Positions 12,301 through 26,141 of a stretch of DNA of 64,000 nt are shown here, one piece after another. How positions within the stretch are numbered: position 1 is the first letter of the stretch; each line of letters starts with the position of its first letter. The position numbers and the translations under genes are program-made. The stretch is taken from assembly GCA_022749755.1 (NCBI GenBank), contig CM040443.1, forward strand, positions 3,759,191 through 3,823,190. The letters run 5' to 3'. The notes below the pieces were generated by a model, which ran no database searches, was not told where the DNA came from, and saw only the letters and a program-made list of their open reading frames with translations. Source of the DNA: Azadirachta indica. Taxonomy: Eukaryota; Streptophyta; Magnoliopsida; Sapindales; Meliaceae.

Positions 12301-14954
12301 TAGATGTGATTCCCATGTTTTCTTAGATGGAAGGTTCATGTATTTGGTTGCGTATAAAGTGGTCAATATATATAAAAGTTTACTCACATAATAAAAATTT
12401 ATAAATGTTTATTACCCGCCCGCCTAATTCTATACCATCTTGGTCCCAACATTATTACCTAATAAAAATTTTAGGTTGTACTCATTTTTCTAAATAATGT
12501 TTAATAATTTAATATTTTGAATGGTAATATTATAGATATTAATTTTTTAATTATTAAATAAAAATTATCGTAATAAATTAAAAAAACTATGTAATTCATA
12601 TTATTTATTTTTCATCTATTCCATTGAATTTTGTGTTTTCATCTAACTAATATTTCTGTACCACATCAATTTGTATCTTTTGATGTTATTTATTTTAAAT
12701 GTAGCATTTTAATCATGTAGAATTTGTTTTGTTAGCATTTGTTAAACTAAGTTTAATGTACTATTTTGCTTAATCACTTGTATCTCAAAATTTCTAGCCT
12801 ATAAATATTGTGAAGGCTAACTTATTATTGTAATATCATTTTATATATTAAATTTAATTGACTTGAAATACTAAATTCATAAAAATAATTTTATGTGTCC
12901 CAATCATAGTTGTATGAATGAAGGCAACGGCTTTATAACTTGACATGTGACACTATCAATAGTTGAATATTATGTTATTATAATTTGATATTTGTTAGAC
13001 CCTAACAAGATTTCATTAAAATTGAATAAGTAGATGAAAATAATCCCTAAGATTGAATGATATTATTTAATACTACATTTCTTTAATATTATTTTAAATT
13101 TTTTATTTTAATTCTAAATATTGTGTCATTTATCAATTGAACTTTTTAATTTCTAAAATAATTTACTATATTATTTCATCATCACTTAAAATGACAAAAC
13201 TTTGGACAATACTTTAGAATGTAATATTATTGTATAATTAATGAAAGAGTACAAATAAAAGAAAATTAATAAAAAAAAGAAGTCATGTCACACAAATAAG
13301 AATTTAAGTTCAATTGAAAGAAGCCAAAACTTCCAAAATTTTTGAAGTTACAAGTAACAAACTTTAAAAACTGATTGGTACATCTTTTTAATGCACGCTT
13401 GTGAAAATATGTGGTTGTAGCAATTTAATGTAAGCTCAAAATATTTTCTTCATAAAATATGTTTTTTTCCTAAAAAAGGTAATGACCAAAATCTTTGCCT
13501 CACGTAATTTCTCGCAAAGTTATTTTTCAATATTTTCCTATAATATGTAACATCCTAAATTCTAAAGTTCGTAGTATCCTAAATTTTATTATTTTTTTTT
13601 GTAAAGTTTCCCATATAATACAAAGACATACCAAATTATGAACCTGCAAATTTTAAAATCTCATTCTAAACACTTCCAATTGAAATACATCAAAATTACT
13701 TCATTTCATCCTTTAACAAAATATGTCCAATACTTAATGTTTATAATATTCAAAATATTAAATATCGAAAATACATCAAAACTATACAACACAAACTCTC
13801 ACATCTATAATTACAAGTTTAAAGATAGCAAAGTTCTCATCTTAGAGTATCATTTATCTTTTACTTAACATATTTCTAGCATTATTAAAAACCTTAAAAT
13901 TAGGGGTGAGTTGATACCTAATAAATATTTATATATAAAAACGGTTTTAAGAATTGATAATAAATGATTTACATATATAAATTACTTTATAATTTCCAAC
14001 AATAATTTTAATAAAATATCAAGATAAGATTTCAATTTCAATATTTATAAAAATAACACAAACACCTTTATTCCTTGATTAAAAATAATTTCTGTTAATT
14101 TATTTCATGCGTATTTTTAGGGCATTATTCTTAAATATTGTGACCCAAAAAATTAGCCAAATGTACTTTAAAAGTATTATTCTTAGGGACCGTTGCCTGA
14201 AACTAACGTACATTAGGGACATTATTTTTAGGGACCATCATATCAAACACTAATGCTCACAATAATTCACAATAATAATTATGGCCATTACATTTCCATT
14301 TATCAATTCACTTTATGTCCATATTTATATTATCACAACAAATTTCACAAAGTTGTTGAAACACAATATTTTCATATAAATTATCCATTTATTATAAAAA
14401 TACAATTACATCTTAACACATTTTTTTTTTATTTTATTTGTAAATATAATATTCATATGAGAATTACTATTAAACCTATTTCAGAAAATAATTAATTTGG
14501 TTAACACGTGGCAATTTAAACTTTTAACAAATTTTCACTAAAACTTTAAATGTCATAAAATACTATACTTTTCAATTTTAAAAACAAAATAATCTACCAA
14601 ATATATATAAATACATACTTCTGTAGATTTTTTTGTCTCTTTAGTAACACTTCCTAATATCAATTTAGTAATCAATTACTGATTTATAATATAACACCTA
14701 AAAGTTTCAAAATAAAATAAAACTAACTATAAAGATAATCTACTAAAATTAAAACCAAATATAACAAATAATATAAAAAATCTAACCGAATTTTAAAATC
14801 CTTCTTCTTCTTTTTCCTCCATATTTCTCCCTCTCATTCTCCTTTATTTCTTTCTTTTTTTTTTTCTCTCCCTTCTCGGCTTCCAAAGTCTAAACCACTT
14901 CTTCTTTCATTTTGAAATTGAAACACGCATGCTATGAATATATTAGTGCTTTAC

Positions 14955-15118
14955 CACATTGCCAACATATACTAGGATTCCTTGCCATTTAGTTATTCCA
15001 TTTTCCATTTGGCCAATATGCATGTCTAATTCTCTAAACTAGGCTGCAAAAACATACAAGGTTCCTTGCATTTGGTCATTCTGTTTTTCATTTGGCAATG
15101 CATGCATCTAATTCACTC
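14955..15118. repeat. Imperfect tandem duplication, unit about 80-90 bp
   Basis: Two diverged units in a row share the order of motifs 'CCTTGCCATTTAGTTATTCC' / 'CCTTGCATTTGGTCATTC', then 'TTTCATTTGGC', 'ATGCATG' and 'CTAATTC'. There is no coding content. Confidence 0.55.
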
Positions 15119-16623
15119 TTTTGTATTATTCTATTCATCCAACTCCTTTAACTTCTTCTTTTCTGCTATTCACCCAAAAAAATCTTATTATTAACCTCTA
15201 TTCTTTTAAGAAATTTAACATATTTATGCATAGTTATACATTTCTATTAATAATAAAACTCGGGTATTACTTAATCAAACATTAGATTTGTGAAAAATAA
15301 TCCTAATTCATAGTTCGAAGTATTCAAATGCTAGATTGTAAGGTTTTCAAATATGGACAAGGAACTTAATTATGAGGATTTGAAATATATTTGAAAACTT
15401 GTTTTTTGTATGATTTAGGTAAACTAATTTGATTCTTTTGATTGATCCAACTAATTCAAATGAGCCGAGCAACAATAATTTTTTAGGCAGAATAGGTGTA
15501 GATTTTGATCAATTGAGTTGACTGAAATTTAGGTTTTTGAAATTGACATAATGATTAATCGAATTGATTCTACTCTTGAAATTCATGCATTTAATGGCTA
15601 GTTTTTATACTTAACTATAAATAAGAATTGTTTTACATATTATATGTAAATTTTGAACATTTCTTTTAAATCCTAAAAGCTAACAAACATAATTTAAGTT
15701 TCAAAGCCAATTTTTGAGTTTACAAATTGTAATAATCTCATTTCAAACATTTTGCCCTTTCATTTGTAACCATATTCTCTTATTAAAGAAATCTCTGAAA
15801 GTATAAATTCCTTTATAATTTTTATTCAACTTGAAAAAAAGTGAAGAAGAGTGTTATCTCTTATTCTTATGAGTGTGAGAGATTGGGAGAATCACTTGGA
15901 AAGTTTTAAAGGATATCAATAAATTTCTTATCATGTATTCAAGTATTTTCAAGGTTTGAAAAGGAAGTTAGTGGATCTCTACAAAACTAAAGCTTGTCGC
16001 AGTAGATGTAGGTCAAGAATTTGTTAAACTATTATAAATCTTGTGTTTGCACTCCTATCCCTTACTCTTTGCTTGTTATTACTTGTTTTTTCTTACTTCC
16101 TTACTCATTATTGCTTGTTGGTTGGTTTTAATTGTATCATTTGTACATAAAAAGTTTTGAAACCCAATTCACCCACTCTCTTCCCTCACCCTTTTTTGGG
16201 CTGCACACATATATTTTATTTTATTTTTCAATCACAATCAAAAAAGAAAATCTCACACTATTAAATTTTAACTAGAATAATATTTAATATTAAAGAATAT
16301 CTCAGATATTTTAATAGATATTTTGTAGACATATTTATCATAAATACATAAATTATATCCTTTTAAAATAGAAATAATTAAAGTTCAAGAAAAGAATTTA
16401 ACTTAATTTCGCGTGGATTAATAAATTATTTTAAACAATATAAAGATATAACATTCAATTGATTAATAGCATTTATTTTAGATAGAAAATATTGAGATAT
16501 TCAACTTAAGACTGCATCAAAACAAGAATATATATTTATATGACTCTGTCACTTTCAATCTATTCAAGTAAAATTATGATTTTTATTTTTAGTTTAAGAT
16601 ATTAAGTTTAGCATTATTTTGCT

Positions 16624-19600
16624 TAGAGATAGCAATGGAAAGGTGGGCTGGGGAGACATATTCAACTCCCTACCCTATTTTTTATTTTGAGCCTCATTCC
16701 CTGCTCTATTCCCCAATAAATTTAATAGGGGGGGGGATAGAGAATTCCCATAAGGAATGAGTTTTCTGTCCCTATATCACAGTTCTTCATTTTATATTAT
16801 TTTATAAATTAATTTTTATTAATAAAACAATTTAATTAACTTAAACAAAAATATCATTAACATATTATAATATAATTCTAAATAAAAATTATCATTATAA
16901 AATATTAAAATAATATCTTTAAATAAAAATTAAAGTAATAACACAGTATTATTTAATAATTAATAGTAAAGGTAAAATAATAAAACAATTAATGTCTCAA
17001 ATTCGAACAATACATGTAATGCTACTGTTACTTCTTTCTATAGTGACTTTGTTGTCTTCTTTAATACTTTACTCCTATAATATCAAATAAAAAAAATATA
17101 ACGCTTTTAATTTATTACTAATCTATTTGAAAATTGAGATAATATTTTATGAATAGTGGTGAACGAATAAAATTATATAATAATATTATAAATATAAGTG
17201 TCTGTATCTTTATAATGTATATGACATCCAATTTTTGCAAAAAAACTTAAACTTGAACCATAACCTGAACCTGAACTTGATGATAGAATAAACTCACAAA
17301 GAATTTAATTAGTTAAATATTGAATAAAATAAAATTAATTAAAATTTAATCCAATTCATAATTAATAATTTCATACCTTTAATTTTAGCCCATAGCCAAT
17401 CTTCAGCACACATCAAAGCCTCTAATGTCTTGAAATGTAATCTATTACGATGTCGACTTACAAATCTACCACTAATGCTGAAAGTAGATTCAGATGCGAC
17501 TGTAGAAACAGGAATGGCTAAAATAACTCTAACAATGGCATGTAAAGTAGGATATTTAGACCCGTTTACTTTCCACCAAGCCAATATATCAAAGTCAGAA
17601 ACTATAGGCAAGATAGGTTCCTCTAAATAATGGTTCAGCTGTAACTTAACATTCTCATTACTAGTGGTATTACAAACAAATAAGCCAAATGATGATAAAG
17701 GATCTACTTTGCTTGCTTGAACCAAATTTGACCCAAAAGATTAAGTAATTGAAGGTTAATGAATCTCTGCCTCTATTGTGTTTTTCAACTAATATTCTTT
17801 CACCAACTTATAACAAATCATATAAATTTTCTCAATTTCAACTAAAAAATTAGCTTTGTAGATTTTTGGAAAGTAAAATTCCAATAGCTTCATCTTAAAT
17901 CTCGGATTCAAAACAATAGCTACAGCCATTATTCCATGAATTACATTCCAATATTTTGTTTTCATGTTTGATGTCATTTTCTTTACTTCATCATATATGA
18001 AAGTATGCCACTCTGTAATTGGCAACTTAATTTGACAAATCTTTAGAAAGTAAAGGTTAGCTATAGGATATTGAGTTCCAGAAAAAAATTAAGTCACTTC
18101 ATAAAATATTTCTAATTTATATCAAATCTCTTTTTTTAACAACCAATCTTTTTCAAAAGACAAACATTTATATTCTGATTCTCTCTATTTTAGACGAGAG
18201 AAAATATATTTGTATGTCAAAGCAGTATGAAGCATTAAATATGTAAAATTTCACCTAGTTTTACAATCAAGAAATAATTTTTTACTACTTTGGATATTCA
18301 AATGACGAGCAGCATCAACAAATTTTTCCTCTTCTTTTAGGTGTTGCTGTCCAATAAGCAACACTACTACGAATCGTCTCAATACTATCACCAATCAAAT
18401 CTAATCCTTTCTTCACTATCAAATTCAAAATATGTGCACAACAACGCATATGAAAAAGTTATCATCCAATAATAATGAGTTGCCAGACAACTTTTCAGCA
18501 AGATAATCAATCATAGCATTATTGGTACTACAATTATCTATAGTTAAAGTAGAAAGATTCCTATCAATATTCCAATCCAATAAACACTTCATCAACACGT
18601 CAACAAGCACATTAGAAGTATGCGGGCATGGTACATATATAAACCTAATACAAAAAGTAAATAAAGAATTATAATAAAATATTATAAACTATATTAAATA
18701 CAACAAACTTGAAAATATAAAACTATTTAAAAAGAAATTTGATGCTATAAAAAGTATCTAATGATTTAACTTTGCAATGTCCAAGAATCGTTTATGAAAT
18801 GTGCTATGATGGCCATGAATCCCCTCTTTTGATTATTAGAAGTCCATATATCAGTCGTCATAGCAATTCTACTTTGATTGCTTTCTAACAAATTTATTGT
18901 TTTAAACTTCTCATAATTATATATCTTTAAAATATCATTCGTAATTGTATTACGAAAAACCATCTTAAATAATGGTTGAATAGAATTAACAAATCTTCTA
19001 AATCCAACATATTTAACCATATGAAGAGGGTACTCATGTAAGATTATCATATTTGCAAGCTCTCTCCTTGAAGTTTCTTGATCAAAACTATATGCGCCAA
19101 CTTTAACTTTTCCTTCACTTGCTTTTACAATTGTCAATATTTTTTGTATGTCATTTTGTTTTCAGTTTTATAAAGGCCATATTTTAAAATAATCATGTAA
19201 ATGTTTTGTTTCATACTTTATATTTTCTCTTAACCTCTTTTCATAATAATTACAAATTGACTTGAATTCTTCATTAATTTTTTGTCTTTTAAAGTGATTC
19301 CACATCTTATATCTTAAGTTTCTTTGAGTATATCACTAAATTGTATTTGAAGTTGATCACTAAATGACACAGACATTTTTTTCTTCTCTTAAACTAAAAA
19401 AAATCTAATTTAATATAAATAATTATATATAAGTATATAATAGTTTAGAAAAAAAATTAGCAGTATATACCTGCCGACTCTTTCTTTAAGTTTGCGGCAA
19501 TTGAAAGAAAATGACCAAATTTATAAGAAAACCACTTAAGAGCGTGACAATTCGGAGGAGGAAATTGATTTTGCCAATTGTAGCCGCAAAGCAAAGCCTT

Positions 19601-20101
19601 AGCCGTAAAGCATGTCCCAATTGATTTTGCTAATTTGAATTTGAGACGTGAAAATTGATTAGAAAAATATTATTCAAGATCCTTACATTAAATAACTACG
19701 TAAAGGACCATTAAAAATACAATTTAGGGTCTTCTAAATTTTTAATTTTTTACTTTTTTATTTTTATATTCTATTTTTTATAACATTAATTCATGACTCT
19801 ATAATTTTTTATTACTAATTATATTTAATTATAATATAAAATTTAAAAATTGTAATATGAAATCATATTTAAATATATAAAATTTAATTTATAAATTATT
19901 ATAATATACATATATTATATTTTAATGAGAAATGGGGCAGGGGCAAAGTGAGGAAAGTTAAATCAATCCTCATCTTATTAATACATTAGAAAGTAATTTC
20001 TTCCATTTTTCGCCCCATTCTCCATAAATTTATCTGAATTTTCCTCTGTCAAGGATGAGTTCTCATGATTTGGGGCCCCATGAGGAATTTTGTTATCCCT
20101 A
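16624..20101 (-). mobile_element. Decayed hAT-superfamily DNA transposon (RICESLEEPER/Ac-like)
   Basis: A 3.48-kb element. Its ends form an imperfect 12-bp terminal inverted repeat: TAGAGATAGCAA at the left and, reading inward on the minus strand, TAGGGATAACAA at the right. The flanks are near-identical 8-mers, ATTTTGCT (16616-16623) and ATTTTGTC (20102-20109), as expected for the 8-bp target duplication of hAT elements. Both subterminal regions carry GGGG/CCCC-rich motifs. Inside is a minus-strand transposase remnant with BED, RNase H-like and C-terminal dimerisation parts. The boundaries are inferred from these repeats; the superfamily call rests on the transposase. Confidence 0.85.
17339..19320 (-). 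pseudogene. hAT transposase pseudogene (BED zinc finger, RNase H-like, hATC dimerisation domain)
   Basis: The reading frame is broken into several pieces on the minus strand. Around 19200-19320 a BED finger remnant (MWNHFKRQKINEEFKSICNYY) has its second zinc Cys changed to Tyr. The piece 19137-18766 holds the DIWTSNNQKRGFMAI region, 18610-18425 the TIDNCSTNNAMIDYL segment and 18025-17789 the core segment with NPRFKMKLLEFYF. The piece 17725-17339 holds the hATC domain with YLEEPILPIVSDFDILAWW, KYPTLHAIVRVILAIPVS and ASESTFSISGR. RICESLEEPER/DAYSLEEPER-type proteins have this order. Frameshifts and stops between the pieces make it non-functional as a transposase. Confidence 0.88.
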
Positions 20102-20109
20102 ATTTTGTC

Positions 20110-21023
20110 CAATAAACTCACAAAATTTAGCTCTAATGAAAGATTAAAAAAGAAAGCAATTTTGTGAAAATAAAATAAATTAAAGTTAGTTTTTTTTTAA
20201 AACAAGTTTCTTTTTACTATTTCAAAATAAAGAAAAAACCCCCGAAAGTATGATGTTTATTAGTAAGGTGATTTACTTCTTAATGTTAATCACTCGTAAG
20301 TTATAACAAATGAGTATTTAACCCTATTCAAACAATAACGTTACTCTCATAATATTAACTTATCATTACTACATCATCTTATGTATTAATTTCAATGAAT
20401 TTATTGAGATATCAATTAATAAATAGTAATAGAAATATAAACTCTATGTAAACTAACGTAAACTGATGTAACAAGACAATATTAGTTCATGAAATAAAAT
20501 AAATGTAATAAATTAAAGAATAATATAAATTATGGGACAACTAAAATTATCATACCATATAAGTTTGTATCTCATAATTTGTTAAAAAAGTTTGTATCTT
20601 TAACATTATTACTAATTAATGTATGAAGTACTACAACAATAATCAGTCAAATTCTATATTATTTGGATAAAAATTCTTAGAGTACAAGTTGAGAAATATA
20701 ATATTACTCTAATACAATCTAATAAATAAAAAGATTTTTAGTTTAACAAGGGGTTAGAGGATATATTTGTATTAACAGAAAATTATTTCTTATTTATAAT
20801 AATAAAACTTGTTAGGGATCTGAATGTAATTATTTCATAATAAAAATCATCCACCGAAGAAATTAAGCTCCACGAGGAAAATAAGCCAATTAACGGCACC
20901 GTTTTATTCTCTCTCCCGCAGAATTACAAAAACAACTCACGAACTGACAAACGCTTTATGTCTTAAAACGCAGCATTTTAATTTCTCTTTCTGTGTGTCG
21001 TCTTGCTTTCCACTACTACGAAA
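20110..21023 (+). other. Upstream region and promoter of ASB
   Basis: AT-rich DNA between the hAT element and the ASB start codon. The last about 130 bases are less AT-rich and pyrimidine-rich (TTCTCTCTCCCGC near 20907, TTTCTCTTTCTGTG near 20984), resembling a 5' leader. No clear TATA box was assigned and no other gene was seen. Confidence 0.45.
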
Positions 21024-22832
21024 ATGGCTGCTGCAATGCTTTCACAGTCTCCTCTCGTTCAGCCAAAACCCACTCTTTCTTTCAAAACCCCTCAAAAGTT
21101 TCCCCTCAATCATCTTTCAACATTCTCTCCATCCTCAGGTAACTTTCTCTCTCTTTGTTAATTCATTTTTTCTTTTTTTTTTTGTCAAATAAATAAATAA
21201 GAGAGTGTAAGAGATTTTTGTGTTATGTTACTAGGACTTCGTTTCGTGGCCAAGAAGGGAAATGGGTTTGCAAAGTTGTCAATGGCAGTGGGGGAATCCA
21301 ATACAAGGTCTTCAGTTGAAGATGATAATAAGAAGATCAATAAAAATCCCATCATTGTTATTGATAATTATGACAGTTTCACTTACAATCTCTGTCAGGT
21401 TTGATCCTATTATCTTATTCAGTTTTGTTTTTATATTTTTGGCGTTGCAGTGTTAATGGGTTTATACGGGTTTATGCTTTATTTGTAGAGGTTTTGCTGT
21501 CCTGTTTGAATGAATGAAAAAGAAAATAATGTCTATAAATGACTTGATTGAAATTTCTTACTCAGTCTATGCTGCTAATGGTAAATTATTGAATGCTGCT
21601 TGGACAGATTGTTTTACCACAATGAAAGGAAATGTCTAATTTGGCAATAGCCATGATTTGTAGTAATCTGCTAGGAATTGAAATTGAGAATTTTGGAGAT
21701 CCCAAGCTATAGACGGGGATTTTTTATTTCAAAATTGTGTTCCACTGCTTGTCTTAAGATTCCAGTTAGTTCAATTGGACATTCTCTACCTGTTGACGCA
21801 ATCCTAGTTGTCATTCAACCGTTATCGACAAACAGATGTATTTTTTATCCAGTTTTTCATAATTAATTAACAAAGATTGAGCTTTAATTAAACCATACTC
21901 GCTATGGTTTTGAAGATTTAGTATTTGGTAGGCAAGTCATATATGAAAAATGGCTGGTAAATGCATGGATCGCCACTAACTTTTATGTTATTCTTCCAAT
22001 CATTGAGGTGTGCATGGGTTATTAACACGCCACATGTTGTCTTTTTGAGGTGAACATAGTCAGTTGTAACATAGCAAATGATGTTTTTCATCTTTTCATC
22101 AGAGTTCTTTCCCATTTTACTTATTACTACCTTTATGCCAATCCAAACTGTATACAAGAATATACTGTGGCACCTCCGCTTCGTTTAATTTAACTGCATA
22201 ATTTTTTTGTACATTAAATTTACTTCAGTTGCTTCCAATTGTTGATTCTAATTCTTTGAATGTTCTTTGCATCTTTCCTTACTCCTTTTAATGTTAACCA
22301 GAAAATATGGTGGAATGCTTTTATTTATGCTGTTTAGTGTCGCTGATAGAATTCTTTGACCTTTTCTGAAATTGGGAAGCTCATAAAAAAGTTGTGGGCA
22401 TTTTGAAACATTTTGCTTCTTACATCATTATTTCATTTTTTTCTCTCTTATTCCATTATTGGATCCAAAACTATGTTTCTAACAAGTTACCTTCAACCTG
22501 GAAGTATATGGGAGAGCTGGGGTATCACTTTGAGGTTTATCGGAATGATGAGTTAACCGTGGAGGAGTTAAAAAGGTAAACGTTTGTGTGGACCAGCATA
22601 ATATAGTTTGCTAAGACATTTCTATGGCATCATGGGGTTGTGAAAGATGTGTATTGCAATACAAATGTCAGGTTAGTTCTTTGATCTGATCAACTAATTA
22701 TGTCTTATGATGCAGTTTGTGTTAACTGATTTATTACTTATTGTAGGAAGAACCCAAGAGGAGTGCTTATATCCCCTGGGCCAGGTAAAAATTGCACTAC
22801 TGTTTTTTGTGTTACTAACTATATACATCAAA

Positions 22833-22867
<35 letters not shown>

Positions 22868-25800
22868 TACAAGATTGTCAAACTCCATGTGTTCTTTTTC
22901 TCTAGGCGCTCCCCAGGATTCTGGAATTTCATTGCAGACTGTTTTGGAACTTGGACCTACTGTGCCTCTATTTGGCGTGTGTATGGGTTTGCAATGCATT
23001 GGAGAAGCTTTTGGAGGTGAGCATTCTGATATATCTTCAAGCTCTTGAATCGTAGTTTATATCAAATTTATTTATTTGAATATACAATTACCTTGATTTC
23101 TGTGTGTCATCTTTATAAGTGTCTCTATGTGCATAAACTTGTCTTTCTAATGTATCATTGCGGCTAAAGTATTTGTTGTAGGTTTCTAAATCTTTACTTT
23201 GGCTGTGTTGTATTTTAGGGAAGATTGTTCGTTCTCCTTTTGGTGTAATGCATGGCAAAAGTTCTCTTGTATATTACAATGAGCAGGGAGAGGATGGTTT
23301 GTTCACTGGATTATCAAAGTATGTATCCTTTTCCTGTTACAATATTAAGTGCTTTTGTCTCATTGAACCATAGCTTGGTCTGTCTTTCTAAATATGAGTT
23401 CACTTTCGTTAGCTTAAGTGTTGAATTGAAGTTAATAATTTATTGATTCAAAGCAGAAAAAGTTAGATACAGGCCTCAGACCCTACACTAGGTGCGATAA
23501 AAAGATGTCGTTTTGAAACATATAAAGCTCTCAGAGATAACATAGACGCAACTTGACTTTAGAGCCGGCTTACATATCAGCTGCCATATATTGTGGCCCA
23601 TAAAAATGGCTTAGCTGCCCATTTGCACTTAGGATTGTGCTCATTTGCAAATTCGACCACTAGTTAGTCTTTTTTTTTTTTTTTTTACTTGCTTTAATTG
23701 ATTTTTTTTTTCTAAATAATATTATATTAAATGAAACCCCTCTGAAACTAGATCCGGTTTTATGGATTTTATGGATTGAATTTTAATATTATTTCACAAG
23801 CAGCTTAAATGTGAAATTTGTGTATCTAATCTCACAAGACTTATAAATTCTGTGAATAATGCGGGGAGTGAGAAGTGTCTTCTGAGCTCTTGTCTGTGTC
23901 GATTAACAGAAAGTATCTCAGACAACTATTATCTTGTTAAAATGAAATGTTATACCAATGTTTGCAATTTGTCTTTTTTCTTGCAAGTACAAACAATCTG
24001 GTGGAGCATCTGTCACCTTTTTCTTTTCTGTTATTTTTGCACAATTTTAAATGTGTAATAGCTATTGAAGATGTCTGCGTGTTTTCCAGTCCTTTCACAG
24101 CAGGTAGATATCACAGCCTTGTGATTGAGAAGGAGAGTTTTCCTAGTGAAGAACTTGAGATTACAGCATGGACGGAAGATGGCCTTATAATGGCCGCTCG
24201 TCACAAGAAATATAAGCACCTGCAGGTAAGATGTGTGTTTGTTTTCCTTTTGATCTTCTTTCTCTTCAATAAAATTATTTATTTATCAAATTAGACTAGG
24301 GTGAGAATTTCCTTGTTTTGGGGAAATGGTGTCTTTCTGTGCTTGAAAATGGAAAATGCATTGACAATCTACTAATTATATTACATGTGAAATCTTTTAG
24401 TTTTGACCTCCTCCATTCCTTCTTTAACGTTGATATCCATGCTTATCTTTCTTTTCTATTTATGGTATCAAGACAACTTACTCGCTAGAATAGGAAAGAT
24501 TCATGAAATATCGAACTAGGCCAAAATGTGTATTGATTTAGGAGAGTGAACCATGTGAACAATCTCATTTGAAATCTATAAACGTGGCTGATATATAAAA
24601 GAAGATAGTTGTTCGTATGAATCTTTCTCTTCAGTTTCAATTGGGTACTCGTTGATTTTTACAGATTAGTATGAACTTCATAACAATGTGTGCTTAACCT
24701 CTGAGGAATCCATTAACTCCTAAGATGACAAAATATATCAGGAACCACCTTTTCCCTTTGTAAGTTTGCTAGAGTATCAGTGGCTTGAATTCTGATTTGT
24801 TGGGTCTACCACCTGATCTATTTTGGACCTATGGTGAAAAAAATTTATGAACTTAGGGTAGCAGAGGACAACCCTTTTCATTGTAACTTTTGTTGCTTTT
24901 CTCTGATCAATAATCTTGATCAGATAACTTTAAAATATTACTTTTTCAGTGTAGTTGAACGTGGTGGCTTAGTGGGCCAAGCCTGTAACTTCTGCTAGAT
25001 CGCACCTCTTTTACTAAGTGAAGAGAACCACTTAGGGCCTTTGAGGTGGTTTTTGCAGATCATATGTTATTCAAGGAAGTTATTTAGATCTATTGAGAGG
25101 TTAAATGCAAATGCCATTACTGGCAAATTGGGTAGAAACTATAACCCTACCATAGTAATGTAGTTTTGAAGAGTGCTAGAGTTCCAATTAAGCATCAATG
25201 TGATACTATTTTTAGCTATGGGATCAATTATATAAACAAATTTGATCCTTCGAAGAGAACTGAAACATTTTCAGGGAGCTGTTAGTCTCCACATCTGATA
25301 ATATCAGATATTGAGATGCACTAACCCTCCGTCATTCTGTTGCACCCCCTGTACATCGTTGGCCTTTCTTTTAATTAACTATTTAACCCTGCAAACATGG
25401 TTGAGCTTGGCAAAACACATGGAGTTGATCTGGTGGGAGTCCGATTTTTTAATGACAGAAATAAAATCATTATGTATGATTACAATAAAAGAAAAAAATG
25501 TTTGTGGGATTATGTTAGGATGAAAGGTGGTTCATGTGGCAGCACTTTCTTACGACGGCAAGTCAGTATCTCGGGTCTGAATCTATGCAATTAAGTCTTG
25601 AATGATAGTCAACGAATAAAAAATCAATTAAAACTGCCATGTATTTGGATTCTGTATTGGCATCTGATTCATAAAAACTTACCATTGGCAAGTGAAGGAA
25701 GTTCTTTGGGGTATTCTAATCTTTTGTCCATTCTATGTATTAAGACTTGAGCACTACTTTGCAGAGAAACATTTGTAGTAGGTGTATAAATATAAGACCT

Positions 25801-26141
25801 CATTATCCGGTTGTATGATTATTTAGCTTCCCGGCTCTCCCAACGAACATGCCTCCATGAGTACAGTTTCCGTTGCTTAGGCTAAAAGATTGCAAGATGA
25901 ATAATGTCGTAAGATCACGGTTGTCTTGCAAGATGATACTTATATATCGTATAGCAAAAAATATACTCAAAATAATTGATTAAACTTCCCTAAAGTTATT
26001 TCGCTGTTATAACTGAGTGGTAAAAATTTGCAGGGGGTTCAGTTTCATCCTGAGAGCATTATAAGCACTGAAGGCAAGACCATTGTTCGTAATTTCTTCA
26101 AACTGATAGAGAAAAAGGAAGCAGCTGATTCTCAGAATTAG
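21024..26141 (+). CDS. ASB1: Anthranilate synthase beta subunit (glutamine amidotransferase), plastidial
   Basis: Eight coding exons: 21024-21138, 21235-21398, 22505-22575, 22747-22784, 22906-23016, 23219-23318, 24090-24225 and 26034-26141. They encode 280 residues, against about 276 in Arabidopsis ASB1. The protein releases ammonia from glutamine for the alpha subunit, which makes anthranilate from chorismate, the first committed step of tryptophan synthesis in plastids. The first about 60 residues are rich in Ser, Pro and Lys and lack acids, as a transit peptide. The class I amidotransferase domain follows: [14 protein letters not shown], the oxyanion loop ISPGPG, the nucleophile C155 in [15 protein letters not shown], and the catalytic pair H250/E252 in VQFHPES. 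All three triad residues are present, so it should be active. Intron 4 is only 121 bp and contains a 30-base A tract; intron 7 is 1.8 kb without supported genes. Confidence 0.96.
22836..22865. repeat. 30-base poly-A tract inside ASB intron 4
   Basis: Thirty consecutive A lie within a 121-bp intron, about 40 bases before the acceptor TCTAG|GC. It may be the tail of a degraded retroposon or simply slippage. Confidence 0.85.

Larger units (their letters stand above)
8111..16615. other. Gene-free AT-rich intergenic DNA
   Basis: About 8.5 kb in which no gene could be supported on either strand. It holds A/T runs, a TA microsatellite (9311-9332), a 103-codon open frame at 9979-10290 without recognisable domains, and an imperfect tandem duplication near 14950-15120. 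CT-rich runs near 14805-14875 and 16170-16200 are simple sequence. The composition suggests old, unrecognisable transposon debris. Confidence 0.6.

Noticed and set aside
24955..25070. Box A-like TGGCTTAGTGG in ASB intron 7, considered as a SINE
   Set aside because: No good box B, A tail or target duplication was found.
25311..25594. Two overlapping frames in ASB intron 7
   Set aside because: The sequence resembles no known protein and they fall wholly in an intron whose flanking exons join correctly.
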